A DNA stretch of 64,000 nt, taken from contig NZ_CABFMF010000079.1 in NCBI RefSeq assembly GCF_901875575.1, positions 4,127-68,126 of the forward strand. Reading direction: 5' to 3'. The DNA is from an uncultured Streptococcus sp. (GTDB taxonomy: Bacteria > Bacillota > Bacilli > Lactobacillales > Streptococcaceae). This document shows, in pieces, positions 51,713 to 60,841 of this stretch (position 1 is its first letter; each line of letters opens with the position of its first letter). The translations under genes and the position numbers were made by a program. The notes beneath the pieces are model-generated. The model ran no database searches. It was given only the letters and a program-made list of their open reading frames with translations, and had not been told where the DNA came from.

Positions 51713-52484
51713 ATTTCAATCGATAGGTTTTTCTTGGTTTCTTTTTAGGAACTCGTTTAAGTCCGACCTCTTCTACAAAATCTCCATATTTTACAAGAAA
51801 ATTATTGCTGACGATTGGTCGACCTGGATTGATAAGATTGACTAATTCTGTCCCTTCATAGACAGTAAACTCCTCCTCTAACAGATAGAGAAAGGTCGGA
51901 TTCCAGTCGAGACGCCCTTGGATTCGTCTGATAGACTCTTGGATAATCGCATAATGATCAAAGGCAAAATCCTTCTCTTCCAACTCTAATCCGTCCAAGT
52001 AGCATTTTCCTGTCTGAAAATCCATATCTACAAAGACCACATCCTTAGCATCATCCCCTGCTTGCGCCAAATCAAGTGCTTGACTGGGCAAATAAATCAA
52101 GTGAGCAATGGTCACTGTCCAGCCACGTGGATCACGGCCGGGGGTCGATACGGTCATCAATTGCTCGATTTTTTCTAAAGGAAGATCGAGATTGACCTCT
52201 TCTTTCACCTCGCGCTGACAAGCATGTGCAGCATCTTCTCCCTTGTCCATAAAGCCTCCAACTAAGGCCAAACAGTTCTGATAAGGGTGAGCCTTGCGAC
52301 GAATTAGTAAAAGCTTGATCTTTCCTTCGAGAAAGCAATATGCCACCATATCTACTGTCACACTAGGCTTTTCATATTGAGGAAGTTCTTGCTTGTAGTA
52401 CCAGTCTAAAAATTCTTCCTGACTTGCATGAATTTCAAAATATTCTTTTTCTGTCATCCCAGCTGGAATCATCGTGTCTGCCAT
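51711..52484 (-). CDS. Nudix protein with winged-helix C-terminus (NrtR-like)
   Basis: 257 residues. The Nudix box spans residues 77-99 (GGFMDKGEDAAHACQREVKEE and VNL); the catalytic glutamates are present, but the late glycine is Asn. The C-terminal segment (about 195-257) reads like the winged helix of NrtR regulators, including LLEEEFTVYEGTELVNL and a basic end KKKPRKTYRLK. NrtR proteins bind ADP-ribose and repress NAD genes. The gene lies two bases after pnuC, behind nadR, which supports this role. An ADP-ribose hydrolase without regulation remains possible. Confidence 0.8.
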   Translation of the reverse strand: MADTMIPAGMTEKEYFEIHASQEEFLDWYYKQELPQYEKPSVTVDMVAYCFLEGKIKLLLIRRKAHPYQNCLALVGGFMDKGEDAAHACQREVKEEVNLDLPLEKIEQLMTVSTPGRDPRGWTVTIAHLIYLPSQALDLAQAGDDAKDVVFVDMDFQTGKCYLDGLELEEKDFAFDHYAIIQESIRRIQGRLDWNPTFLYLLEEEFTVYEGTELVNLINPGRPIVSNNFLVKYGDFVEEVGLKRVPKKKPRKTYRLK

Positions 52485-52485
52485 G

Positions 52486-53265
52486 TTAGGCCTCCTTACG
52501 AACTGCCTTAGTCCATTGGTACCAACCCACTAGACTGTTGAGTGTGTAGACCCAGTACATCCCTTGAATATGGATATTTTCACCCCACCAAAGGTAGATA
52601 CTAAAGAGGTTGGTTGCAATCCAGAAAATCCATTGCTCACGGTAGAGACGAGTCATCAAGAGCTGGCCAACACCATTGGTGGCATCAGTAATACTATCAC
52701 GGAAAGGGCGAGCACTATGGATACTTTGGTAAGCTAAGCCCATACCAATCCAAATGATAGCAGTCAAGACCAAGTACTTGAGCCAATCCACCAAGGATAA
52801 TTTCTTGGCTTCAAAGTGGGATTCTGCTGCTTTTTCTTGTTCATTGATACGATTGGATAACCAAGCATAAAGACCGATTGGTTGCATGACAAAGAAATAA
52901 ACAGTTGTCAAGACTTCTCCATAGAAGGTCGCATTCATAGCCAAAATCAGATAGATAGCCGAATTAATAGCACCAAAGAGATAGTTGCTAGCCCGTCCTT
53001 CTGCAACTAAGATAACACAGACAATCCCCGTCCAAGAGGCAAACAAGCTTAACCAATCGTGACTATCCGTATTTTGAGTGAATTCCAAGATTAAAGGAAC
53101 ACTCGACAAGGCAATTAAATACAACCACTGGAAGAGACTACGTCCCATAAAGAGATCTTTCCAGAGCAGGTTCATGATTCCTGCAAAACCGATCTTACAA
53201 GCTTCTGCATGGACATTTTTAAAGTTTTCGATAAATTGTGTGATTTTTTCAGTTAATTTTTTCAT
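52486..53265 (-). CDS. pnuC: Nicotinamide riboside transporter
   Basis: 259 residues with about seven membrane helices. PnuC features include GIVCVILVAEGRASNYLFG and the late motif WWGENIHIQGMYWVYTLNS. It takes up nicotinamide riboside, which NadR then phosphorylates. It follows nadR by nine bases. Confidence 0.92.
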   Translation of the reverse strand: MKKLTEKITQFIENFKNVHAEACKIGFAGIMNLLWKDLFMGRSLFQWLYLIALSSVPLILEFTQNTDSHDWLSLFASWTGIVCVILVAEGRASNYLFGAINSAIYLILAMNATFYGEVLTTVYFFVMQPIGLYAWLSNRINEQEKAAESHFEAKKLSLVDWLKYLVLTAIIWIGMGLAYQSIHSARPFRDSITDATNGVGQLLMTRLYREQWIFWIATNLFSIYLWWGENIHIQGMYWVYTLNSLVGWYQWTKAVRKEA

Positions 53266-53274
53266 ATTTTTCTC

Positions 53275-54333
53275 CTAATCTGCTTGGTAAATGGCATCAA
53301 TAGCCTCTTTTGCAGTTTCGTAATTTCCAAGATAATCACTAGATAGATAAACTAGTGGAATGGTTGGCAAGTAGCGCTCCCTCATCTGATCCAAATGTTG
53401 TGAGAAACTGTGACGAATGTGATCTTCTGCCATGGTCATATCTCTAAAACCGTCATTGACATAGGAGCCTACAGGTTGTACAAAGAGAATCAAGTCCCAT
53501 TTTTCCTTGGATAAAATCGAGGCAAAAAGATTGTCAAAAGTCTCTCCTGATAAGTCCCCTTGATCCTCTGTCTCCATGTAATAATCATAGTAACCCTTGG
53601 TCACCAAGGAATTGGTATCAGCGATGACCAAGCCCCTATTGACACTGCTATCGATCAACTTTGATGTCTGATCGTACTGCCCCAAGAGGAGATAATAGTA
53701 ATCCTTCGGAGTCAACTCATCATCTCGAACATTATTTTTAATCTGATACTCACGCGCATATTCCAAACTAACTGGAGCATCATAATATCTGCCCAAATCC
53801 TTTGCAAGAGTCGTTTTCCCATTGCTGGCACTTCCCATGATTAACACTTTTTTTGTAAATTGACGACGGAAGGGCTGAGCGATGTATTTCCAATACTTGC
53901 TTGGATTTTCTCGAATCATACTTGCTGAAATTCCAAATCTTCTTTCTTGTAAGACCGTCTTAAAACCACGCTGTTTCAGCTCTTCTTGATATTCCTCCTC
54001 TCCTACAAAGAAGGTCAACTCTTGCTGATTTTTATCATAAGAAATTTCTTCTAATATTTTCCCTAACCACTGATCCCAGCCCATTGGGTAACGAGGAATA
54101 TTTGTCTCATCCAACTTACAAACCGAGGTCAATTCATCATCTCGAAAAGCCTCTCGGATATAGCGAAATCTCTTTTGAAGAGTTAAGCCTACCTGCTCAC
54201 CACGATCCCCCTCATATCCTGAAACCACTACCCAAACTTGATCACACTGACGTTTAGCTCTCTGAATCAGATCAATATGTCCCCGATGGAGAGGAGCAAA
54301 GGCCCCAAAAACCACACCAATTTTCCTTTTCAT
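53275..54333 (-). CDS. nadR: NMN adenylyltransferase/ribosylnicotinamide kinase
   Basis: 352 residues with two domains. The N-terminal nucleotidyltransferase carries VVFGAFAPLHRGHIDLI with the HxGH motif. The C-terminal kinase starts with MGSASNGKTTLAKDL (Walker A). No N-terminal helix-turn-helix as in Escherichia NadR is present, so it is enzymatic only. It turns imported nicotinamide riboside into NAD through NMN. It opens nadR-pnuC-nrtR-like. Confidence 0.94.
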   Translation of the reverse strand: MKRKIGVVFGAFAPLHRGHIDLIQRAKRQCDQVWVVVSGYEGDRGEQVGLTLQKRFRYIREAFRDDELTSVCKLDETNIPRYPMGWDQWLGKILEEISYDKNQQELTFFVGEEEYQEELKQRGFKTVLQERRFGISASMIRENPSKYWKYIAQPFRRQFTKKVLIMGSASNGKTTLAKDLGRYYDAPVSLEYAREYQIKNNVRDDELTPKDYYYLLLGQYDQTSKLIDSSVNRGLVIADTNSLVTKGYYDYYMETEDQGDLSGETFDNLFASILSKEKWDLILFVQPVGSYVNDGFRDMTMAEDHIRHSFSQHLDQMRERYLPTIPLVYLSSDYLGNYETAKEAIDAIYQAD

Positions 54334-54379
54334 ACCGTTCCTTTTTATAGTTTTTAATATTTTTATCTTCTACCTTTTT

Positions 54380-54407
54380 ATTATATACTATATTTTTATT
54401 TGGTCAA
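54380..54407 (-). promoter_or_regulatory. nadR operon promoter
   Basis: On the minus strand TTGACC (54402-54407) and TATAAT (54380-54385) are 16 bases apart. The AT-rich spacer contains ATATAGTATATAAT, partly palindromic, which could hold an operator for the Nudix regulator. Confidence 0.7.
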
Positions 54408-54438
54408 TGGTTTTTTATCATTTTTTATAAAAAGGGTT

Positions 54439-54474
54439 CAAAAAAGAATCAGGGAATCCCCTAATTCTCATTTT
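54439..54474 (-). terminator. Terminator after clpC
   Basis: GAATTAGGG pairs with CCCTGATTC (one T-G pair) and runs into TTTTTT. Confidence 0.8.
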
Positions 54475-56907
54475 TTAAGCAATATCAAATTTTAACTGAC
54501 CAGCTTTAACGCCGATCTTGAGGGTCTTACCAGCCACCAGTTCCCCCTTGAGAAGGAGTTCTGCTAGCTTGTCCTCCACTTCTGTTTGTAGAGTTCTACG
54601 GAGTGGACGTGCTCCCATTTCAGGATTGTAGCCTTGGTTGGCTAGTAATTTAAGAGCAGAAGACTGTAATTTCAAATCAATACCTTTTTCTGCCAAACTT
54701 GCTACCAAAGGTTTGACCATAATTTTCACCACTTCTTGCATATGATCGTTCGATAGGCTATGGAAGACAACCTTTTCATCAATACGGTTGATAAACTCTG
54801 GTCGATAAGCCTTTTTCAACTCTTCGAACATTCGTTTTTCCATATTTTCCTGGTCAAAACGGATATCCTTAGCTCCGAATCCAACGGTCTTATCATCACG
54901 AAGGGCTGTTGCACCAAGGTTTGAAGTCATGATGATAATGGTATTTGAAAAATCAACCTTACGACCCTTACTATCTGTCAAGACACCATCATCTAGCACT
55001 TGCAAGAGAACATTAAAAATGTCCGGATGAGCCTTCTCGACCTCATCAAAGAGCAAAACAGAATAAGGTTTGTTACGGACCTTCTCCGTCAATTCCCCAC
55101 CTTCTTCATAACCCACATAACCAGGAGGCGCTCCATTGAGACGGCTGGCTGCAAATTTCTCCATATATTCACTCATATCAAAGCGGATAAGGGCTGATTC
55201 GTCATCAAAAAGAACTTCTGCCAAAGCCTTGGCTAATTCGGTCTTACCGACACCCGTAGGCCCTAGGAACATAAAGGAACCAATTGGACGCTTGTGACTG
55301 CGAATTCCTGACTGATTGCGACGAATAGCTCGACTGATACTAGACACAGCCTGATCTTGACCAATGACCCGTTTATGGAGTTCTGCTTCAAGATTTAGAT
55401 ACTTCTTAGCATCCGTTTGAGTCAGTTTTTGGACTGGAATGCCTGACAAACGACTTAAGGTAGTCAAAATATCAGACTCTGTTACCAAATCTTTATAAAC
55501 TGGCACTTCCTCTTCTTTTGCAATTAGTTGAGCAGCTTGTTTCCACTTGCCATCCATCAAGGCCTTGTCAGCTGGACTCAAACCTGAATCGTCTGCTTTT
55601 ACATGCTTTGCCTTATTTTGCACTGTCGCAGCTGCTTCGTCTAAAAGGTCAATAGCAGAGTCAGGTAAATGGCGACTAGTTAGATAACGGTGAGCCATCT
55701 TCACAGCTGTTTCAACAGCATCATCTGTTATTTGCACACGGTGATGTTTCTCATAGGTCGCTTTCAAACCTTGCAAAATGGTCATGCTGTCTGCCACACT
55801 TGGTTCTTCAATCGTCACCTTAGCAAATCGACGAGAAAGGGCGGCATCTTTTTCGATATGTTTTTGGTATTCTTCCTGAGTAGTTGCACCAACTGTTCGC
55901 AAAGTCCCACGAGCCAAGGCTGGCTTCAAGATATTAGCCGCATCCAATGTAGAATCAATCCCACTACCAGAACCCATAATGGTGTGGAGTTCATCTATAA
56001 AGAGGATGACTTGGCCATCTTCTTCAATATCCTTGATGATATTGTTCATGCGCTCTTCAAAATCTCCACGGAAACGTGTCCCCGCAACGACATTCATCAA
56101 ATCAAGCTCTAACACGCGCATCTTAGCCATTTCTGCCGGTACATCACCACTAGCAATACGCTGGGCCAAACCAAGTGCCAAGGCTGTTTTTCCGACACCA
56201 GCATCTCCAACCAAGACAGGATTATTCTTGGTCTTACGGCTTAAAATCTGAATCATACGTGAGATTTCCTTGTCACGGCCGATGACTGGCTCTAACCTGC
56301 CAGAACGAGCCTGATCTGTTAAATCATGAGTATAATCCTCAAGACCTCCGCTTGGAGTCTGTGGCATACCCATCATATTAGCCATAGAATTTTGTTTATC
56401 AACCACAGTACGATGGCGCTGGCGAAGTGCCTTTAGATCCTCTCTTGTCCAGCCTGCACGATCCTCTAGATTACGACGAAGGGCAGCAATCTTGACCTGA
56501 TCTTTCTTGTCTTCATAAGAAAAGCCCACTCTCTCCAAGATACGAGTTGCTAAGGCATTGCCATCATGCAAAATCGCATAAAGAACATGCTCTGTCCCCA
56601 AAATCTTTGCATGTACCACTGAGGCTACATATTCAGCTTCTGCAAATAAGACTTCTAAACGATGAGAAAAAGGCAATTCCTTATATCGTTCAACTGGATT
56701 ATAAACAGTTTCTGTTAGCTCTGAAGCAACCTCTTCCAAACGATCAATCTCATAGGGATAATCATTTAATGTTGCACCTGCCACACTATAGCCATGATTT
56801 GCCATGGCAATCAACAAATGCCATGACTCCAGATAATCAGCTCCAAAGTGACTAGCAACCATGTAGGCACTTTCGATACATTCATTCAATGCTTTTGAAT
56901 AGTTCAT
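54475..56907 (-). CDS. clpC: ATP-dependent Clp protease ATPase ClpC
   Basis: 810 residues. The N-terminal substrate/adaptor domain covers about 1-145. The first AAA+ ring has Walker [14 protein letters not shown] and Walker [13 protein letters not shown]. The second has [16 protein letters not shown] and [15 protein letters not shown]. It unfolds proteins for ClpP in the cytosol. It begins one base after the ctsR stop, so both are under CtsR control. Confidence 0.96.
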   Translation of the reverse strand: MNYSKALNECIESAYMVASHFGADYLESWHLLIAMANHGYSVAGATLNDYPYEIDRLEEVASELTETVYNPVERYKELPFSHRLEVLFAEAEYVASVVHAKILGTEHVLYAILHDGNALATRILERVGFSYEDKKDQVKIAALRRNLEDRAGWTREDLKALRQRHRTVVDKQNSMANMMGMPQTPSGGLEDYTHDLTDQARSGRLEPVIGRDKEISRMIQILSRKTKNNPVLVGDAGVGKTALALGLAQRIASGDVPAEMAKMRVLELDLMNVVAGTRFRGDFEERMNNIIKDIEEDGQVILFIDELHTIMGSGSGIDSTLDAANILKPALARGTLRTVGATTQEEYQKHIEKDAALSRRFAKVTIEEPSVADSMTILQGLKATYEKHHRVQITDDAVETAVKMAHRYLTSRHLPDSAIDLLDEAAATVQNKAKHVKADDSGLSPADKALMDGKWKQAAQLIAKEEEVPVYKDLVTESDILTTLSRLSGIPVQKLTQTDAKKYLNLEAELHKRVIGQDQAVSSISRAIRRNQSGIRSHKRPIGSFMFLGPTGVGKTELAKALAEVLFDDESALIRFDMSEYMEKFAASRLNGAPPGYVGYEEGGELTEKVRNKPYSVLLFDEVEKAHPDIFNVLLQVLDDGVLTDSKGRKVDFSNTIIIMTSNLGATALRDDKTVGFGAKDIRFDQENMEKRMFEELKKAYRPEFINRIDEKVVFHSLSNDHMQEVVKIMVKPLVASLAEKGIDLKLQSSALKLLANQGYNPEMGARPLRRTLQTEVEDKLAELLLKGELVAGKTLKIGVKAGQLKFDIA

Positions 56908-56908
56908 C

Positions 56909-57367
56909 TTACTTCCCTTTTCTATCTACCTCTTGTAAAAGCTGTCGGAGCATATTAGCTCGAAGGACTGGAGCTTCTTCTCCTAAAACGCGATCCAAAG
57001 CTACTGATAGCAGCAAATTCATCTCCTGCTTAGTCAACAAATCCTGTTCAAACAAAAGTTGTAGAATATCTTCATAAATTTCTTGACTAATCTGCTCTCC
57101 AATCGAGTAAAGCAACTCCCGAAGCATTTCATGGTGACTCGAAAACTCAATCCGCCCAATGCGAATATAGCCACCTCCACCACGCTTACTCTCAACTAGA
57201 TAACCTCTACTTTCTGTAAAACGTGTCTTGATAACATAGTTAATTTGGCTTGGAACAACTTGAAAAGTATCCGCCAACTGGCTTCGCTGCAATTCCACGA
57301 TACCAGATTGATCTAAAATGGCCTTGATATAGGCCTCAATATGATCGGATGTATTTTTAAATCTCAT
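56909..57367 (-). CDS. ctsR: Transcriptional repressor CtsR
   Basis: 152 residues. The N-terminal winged helix includes QLADTFQVVPSQINYVIKTR and the glycine-rich wing ESKRGGGGYIRIGR that senses heat. It represses clp genes, including its own operon. The operator lies just upstream. Confidence 0.96.
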   Translation of the reverse strand: MRFKNTSDHIEAYIKAILDQSGIVELQRSQLADTFQVVPSQINYVIKTRFTESRGYLVESKRGGGGYIRIGRIEFSSHHEMLRELLYSIGEQISQEIYEDILQLLFEQDLLTKQEMNLLLSVALDRVLGEEAPVLRANMLRQLLQEVDRKGK

Positions 57368-57392
57368 AGCAAAGCTACCTCTTTCTTTTAAC

Positions 57393-57438
57393 CTTGACTA
57401 TCTTTGACTATACTATCATTTAACACTCTATAAGTCAA
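57393..57438 (-). promoter_or_regulatory. ctsR-clpC promoter with CtsR operator
   Basis: On the minus strand TTGACT (57433-57438) and TAGTAT (57410-57415) are 17 bases apart. Directly after lies AGTCAAAGATAGTCAAG (57393-57409), a 16-of-17 match to the CtsR heptad repeat. The remaining gap to 57630 shows nothing I can support. Confidence 0.85.
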
Positions 57439-57630
57439 ATTTTTAAGGCTCAACCATTGAAAATACTGACTTTCTATAAAAGACTGATCCATATAATCAC
57501 CCTTGTTTTAAAATGTCTATAAAAATAGTCCCTAAATGGGTTACTCAACCGGATATAAACAAGCACACCGTAAACACATGAAAACGCACAATTTATGATT
57601 TTTGATTTTACCTAAATCGTTAGACTGTTG

Positions 57631-57667
57631 AAAAAGAGTTGGCAAAGAATAATCTTCACCAACTCCT
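57631..57667 (-). terminator. Terminator of the thiamine-precursor operon
   Basis: GAGTTGG pairs with CCAACTC around a 16-base loop and is followed by TTTTT. Confidence 0.8.
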
Positions 57668-57672
57668 TATTT

Positions 57673-58401
57673 TTATTGATTTAAACCTAATTCTGCTAAT
57701 ATTTTTCGTTTATAGGCAATCTTTTGGACTTCCTTGTCCTCATCTTCAGACCAATCTAGTTTGACTTCTGAGACAATTTGCCCAGGACGATTCTTCAAGA
57801 TATAGATACGATCACTGAGATTAAGAGCTTCCTCGATACTGTGAGTAATAATCAAAGTCGTCAGTTGCAACTGCTTATGAATCTCTAGGTACCAAGCATG
57901 GAGCTCCATCTTAGTCATCTCATCCAAGGCGCTAAAAGCTTCATCTAAGAGAAAGAGCTTGTGCCCAAAAAGGTAGGTACGAAGCAAGGCCACACGTTGG
58001 CGCATCCCACCACTCAACTCATGAGGGTATTTATCCCTTACAGCCGTCAACTGAAAAGTAGCGAGTATTTCATCCGCACGAGAAATAGCTTCAACCTTAT
58101 CCACCTTTTGAATCAAGAGGGGTAAAATGATATTGCCAAGCACCGTCTTGTGCTCCAAGAGCAGATCCTTCTGCAACATATAACTCACGCGCCCCTTGGG
58201 ATTCTCCTCGCCATCAAGGACAATTCTTCCCGACTGGACTTCTAAAATTCCTGCAATCAGATTAAAGAGGGTGGTCTTTCCTACACCACTTGGACCTAGG
58301 ATAGAAACCACTTCACCTGAAGTCACCTGCAGGTTAATATCCTCCAAAATCTTCTCCTCACCATAGGCATAACTGACGTGTTCAAGTCTAATTTCTGTCA
58401 T
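57673..58401 (-). CDS. thiZ: ABC transporter ATPase, thiamine-precursor type
   Basis: 242 residues. Walker A is LGPSGVGKTTLFN, the signature LSGGMRQRVALLR and Walker B LFLLDEAFSALD, with the nitrate/sulfonate/taurine-like layout. Its start overlaps the binding-protein stop by one base. With ThiX and ThiY it would import a pyrimidine thiamine precursor. The TPP riboswitch upstream supports this role; substrate identity is inferred. Confidence 0.85.
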   Translation of the reverse strand: MTEIRLEHVSYAYGEEKILEDINLQVTSGEVVSILGPSGVGKTTLFNLIAGILEVQSGRIVLDGEENPKGRVSYMLQKDLLLEHKTVLGNIILPLLIQKVDKVEAISRADEILATFQLTAVRDKYPHELSGGMRQRVALLRTYLFGHKLFLLDEAFSALDEMTKMELHAWYLEIHKQLQLTTLIITHSIEEALNLSDRIYILKNRPGQIVSEVKLDWSEDEDKEVQKIAYKRKILAELGLNQ

Positions 58402-59408
58402 TATTTTACAAATTCATTAGTGAAGCCTTTGTCTGTCAAGTCTTCTTTAAGGATACCATTTTCTTTATCCCATTTGTAGAAGGCATTCCAGCGAGCTGCA
58501 TCAAATTGACCCCATTTCTCCTTGTCGCTTGCGTATTCTTTTGATAAGTATTTTTGAGATTCGATGACAAAATCACGTTTTTCTTTGAGCTCAGGAGCAT
58601 TCTTAATCAAGATATCTGCAGCTTCTTCTGGGTGTTCCATAGCATATTGGTAACCTTTTTTGATAGCTTGGATGACTTTACGTGCTTCTTCTTTATTGTC
58701 TTTCAAATAGTCGTTGTTAGCAATGATAACTGGTGAGTAATAGTCAAATTCTTTAACGTAGTCTTTCAAATACATGAAGTTAGCTTCTACACCTTGAGAT
58801 TTAGCAAGGATTCCATCCCATCCATAGTAGATCCATGCAGTATCAAATACTCCATTAGCAATTGGTGTGATAGAGTTTGAGTCGTTATTTGGTACTTTTT
58901 CAACTTTTTCAAAATCTCCACCTTGAGATTCTACCAAAGTTTTCAACATAGCAAGTTCAGTTGGATCATTCCATGTACCGTATTTCTTACCAACCAAGTC
59001 CTTTGGACTAGCTACATTGTCAGCTTTACGAGAGATGATTCCTGATGTATTGTGTTCTACGATAGCTGCAACAGCAGTGATCCCTGCCCCTTTTTCCAAT
59101 TTCTTAGCCATGTAGTCTTGGAAATAAACTGCAAATGGTGCCTTGCCATTGATAACCAAGTCAGAAGAGCTTTCTTCTGGCGGAAGTTTCAAGTCCACAT
59201 CCACTCCAGCTTCCTTGAAGTAGCCTTTTTCCTTAGCCACATAAAGACCTGTATGGTTGGTATTTGGTGTCCAGTCTAGGATAAAGTCAATCTTCTTAAG
59301 TTCTGCTTCCTTATTATCCTTAGAAGCAGTTCCTTGACCACAAGCTACAAGCACAACAGCTACAAGAGCTGTTAAAACAGTTAAAAACACTTTCCATGTT
59401 TTCTTCAT
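58401..59408 (-). CDS. thiY: Thiamine-precursor binding lipoprotein (NMT1/THI5-like)
   Basis: 335 residues from ATG 59408 after GAGGAAAG; an upstream ATG lies inside the permease gene. The signal ends in the lipobox AVVLVACGQG. The mature part starts with KKIDFILDWTPNTNHTGLYV, the NMT1/THI5-like fold for hydroxymethylpyrimidine or formylaminopyrimidine. It captures substrate outside the membrane for ThiX/ThiZ. Confidence 0.87.
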   Translation of the reverse strand: MKKTWKVFLTVLTALVAVVLVACGQGTASKDNKEAELKKIDFILDWTPNTNHTGLYVAKEKGYFKEAGVDVDLKLPPEESSSDLVINGKAPFAVYFQDYMAKKLEKGAGITAVAAIVEHNTSGIISRKADNVASPKDLVGKKYGTWNDPTELAMLKTLVESQGGDFEKVEKVPNNDSNSITPIANGVFDTAWIYYGWDGILAKSQGVEANFMYLKDYVKEFDYYSPVIIANNDYLKDNKEEARKVIQAIKKGYQYAMEHPEEAADILIKNAPELKEKRDFVIESQKYLSKEYASDKEKWGQFDAARWNAFYKWDKENGILKEDLTDKGFTNEFVK

Positions 59409-59445
59409 TTTCTTTCCTCTTTTCTTTTTCAGAAACATTCTTATT

Positions 59446-60183
59446 CTATGAACGTTTCCATTTAATAACATATTTCTCGCTGATATCGACCAACTTCATA
59501 CCCAGAAGACTGATAATCGATACCAGAATAATAATAGCAAACATGGTATCATACTGAAACAGTTTCTTGGACTGAATCATGTAGACACCAAGACCCTCAA
59601 AGCCTCCTAACCACTCAGATACCACGGTTGTGATAAAGGCATAAGAGACACTAACCCTCAGACCTGCATAAAAGTAGGGCAGACTGACTGGGATTTTAAA
59701 ATGCCAAAGGATTTGCCAAGGTTTGGCCCGCATCAGACTAAACAAGGTCAGCATATCCTTGTCACAATGCCTAAAACCGTCCAAAATGCTGACGATGATA
59801 GGAAAGGTTGTCGTTAGGATAATCAAAACTATCTTGGGCAAAATCCCATAACCTAGCCACAAGACCAAGATAGGAGCTATGGCAATGGTCGGAATGGTCT
59901 GGACGACCACCATCATAGGGTAAATCAGGTCATTGAGCCAAGTCAAACTATCCATAAATACAGCCATGAGACAGGCAATCAAGACTCCCAAAATTAGACC
60001 TAGCAAAGCCACTCTCAAGGTCGCCCAGCTATGGTGCCAGAGAAATTCTCTATCACGCACAAAAGACTGGAGGATTTCAAGAGGGGTTGGTAGGATAAAC
60101 TTGGGGAGAAGTTTTAAAAAACCTGCCAACTGCCAGAAAGATAGGACTCCTAAAAAGCCTAATAAGCTAATATGACGTCTCAT
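59446..60183 (-). CDS. thiX: ABC transporter permease, thiamine-precursor type
   Basis: 245 residues from ATG 60183 (MRRHISLLGF). A start seven codons upstream is also possible. About six membrane helices are visible, with the coupling motif around SLMRAKPWQILWHFKIPVSL. It overlaps the small thiamine-binding gene at its start. It forms the channel for ThiY/ThiZ. Confidence 0.86.
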   Translation of the reverse strand: MRRHISLLGFLGVLSFWQLAGFLKLLPKFILPTPLEILQSFVRDREFLWHHSWATLRVALLGLILGVLIACLMAVFMDSLTWLNDLIYPMMVVVQTIPTIAIAPILVLWLGYGILPKIVLIILTTTFPIIVSILDGFRHCDKDMLTLFSLMRAKPWQILWHFKIPVSLPYFYAGLRVSVSYAFITTVVSEWLGGFEGLGVYMIQSKKLFQYDTMFAIIILVSIISLLGMKLVDISEKYVIKWKRS

Positions 60184-60457
60184 TATACTTTTCAAGTTTC
60201 TCATCGATGCTTAAAATCTCTCCTACATTTATTTTGACATTGGCAAAGACATTGTCTGCCTTTTGTCCTGCCACTTCAAGCGCTTCTTTGAGAATACGCA
60301 TGAGTTCATCAAATTCCCCTTCCAAGACGGTTTCAAATGGTGTTACCACCATAGTCACTCCTTGAGCTTGCAGATAAGCAATGACTTGATCGATAACAGC
60401 TATCCGGTCAATCCCCTGAGATAAGGGCAAGACTTGCAAGGCAATGCTTGCTTTCAT
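60167..60457 (-). CDS. Thiamine-binding protein, MTH1187/YkoF-like
   Basis: 96 residues of the small MTH1187 family (thiamine-binding ferredoxin-like fold). It opens MKASIALQVLPLSQG and includes TMVVTPFETVLEGEFDELM, the family core. It is the first gene behind the TPP riboswitch. Homologues bind thiamine or precursors in the cytosol; the exact role is open. Confidence 0.82.
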   Translation of the reverse strand: MKASIALQVLPLSQGIDRIAVIDQVIAYLQAQGVTMVVTPFETVLEGEFDELMRILKEALEVAGQKADNVFANVKINVGEILSIDEKLEKYNETSY

Positions 60458-60500
60458 AAAAACCTCCTCCTCTCAGTTCTTCTTTTGCCAAAAAGAAAAA

Positions 60501-60523
60501 CCTTTCCTATATATGGAAAAGGT
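60501..60523 (-). terminator. Terminator controlled by the TPP riboswitch
   Basis: On the minus strand CCTTTTCC pairs with GGAAAGG around ATATATA and is followed by TTTTTCTTTTT. It lies between the aptamer and the first gene, so control is by transcription attenuation. Confidence 0.85.
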
Positions 60524-60527
60524 GTAA

Positions 60528-60622
60528 GATGTGACGAAGTATCCTTACCTACGCTGGCATTACCCAGATCAGGTGCGGTCGAAGTTTAACACTTCCTCTC
60601 AGACTGTACACAGACTCCCATA
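60528..60622 (-). ncRNA. TPP riboswitch aptamer
   Basis: The minus strand shows both conserved parts of the thi-box: CTGAGAGG in the pyrimidine-sensing arm, and ACCTGATCTGGGTAATGCCA followed by GCGTAGG in the pyrophosphate arm. GGGAGTCTG forms the closing stem region. With thiamine pyrophosphate bound, the downstream terminator would form and silence the transporter genes. Confidence 0.95.
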
Positions 60623-60636
60623 TATTATATAGACAT

Positions 60637-60665
60637 ATGATAGCGCATAATAAAAAAGATGTCAA
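60637..60665 (-). promoter_or_regulatory. Promoter of the riboswitch operon
   Basis: TTGACA (60660-60665) and TATCAT (60637-60642) are 17 bases apart on the minus strand. An alternative TATAAT lies slightly downstream. Confidence 0.75.
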
Positions 60666-60796
60666 GGAAACTGCTTACAGAAAATTGTGGAAAAATTTTC
60701 TTAATAGTTCATACCGACTTATCTCATCATCCCCAATAAAGAAAACACGGAATGTATTAGCAAAATAAAAAAGAGCTAGATTACAAGTAATTTAAT

Positions 60797-60827
60797 AAAA
60801 AGAGAAGGAAATGTTTCCCTCTCTTTT
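60797..60827 (-). terminator. Terminator of the PspA-like gene
   Basis: AAAAGAGAGGGAAA pairs with TTTCCTTCTCTTTT (one mismatch) and is followed by TATT. Confidence 0.8.
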
Positions 60828-60841
60828 ATGTTTTTGATGAC

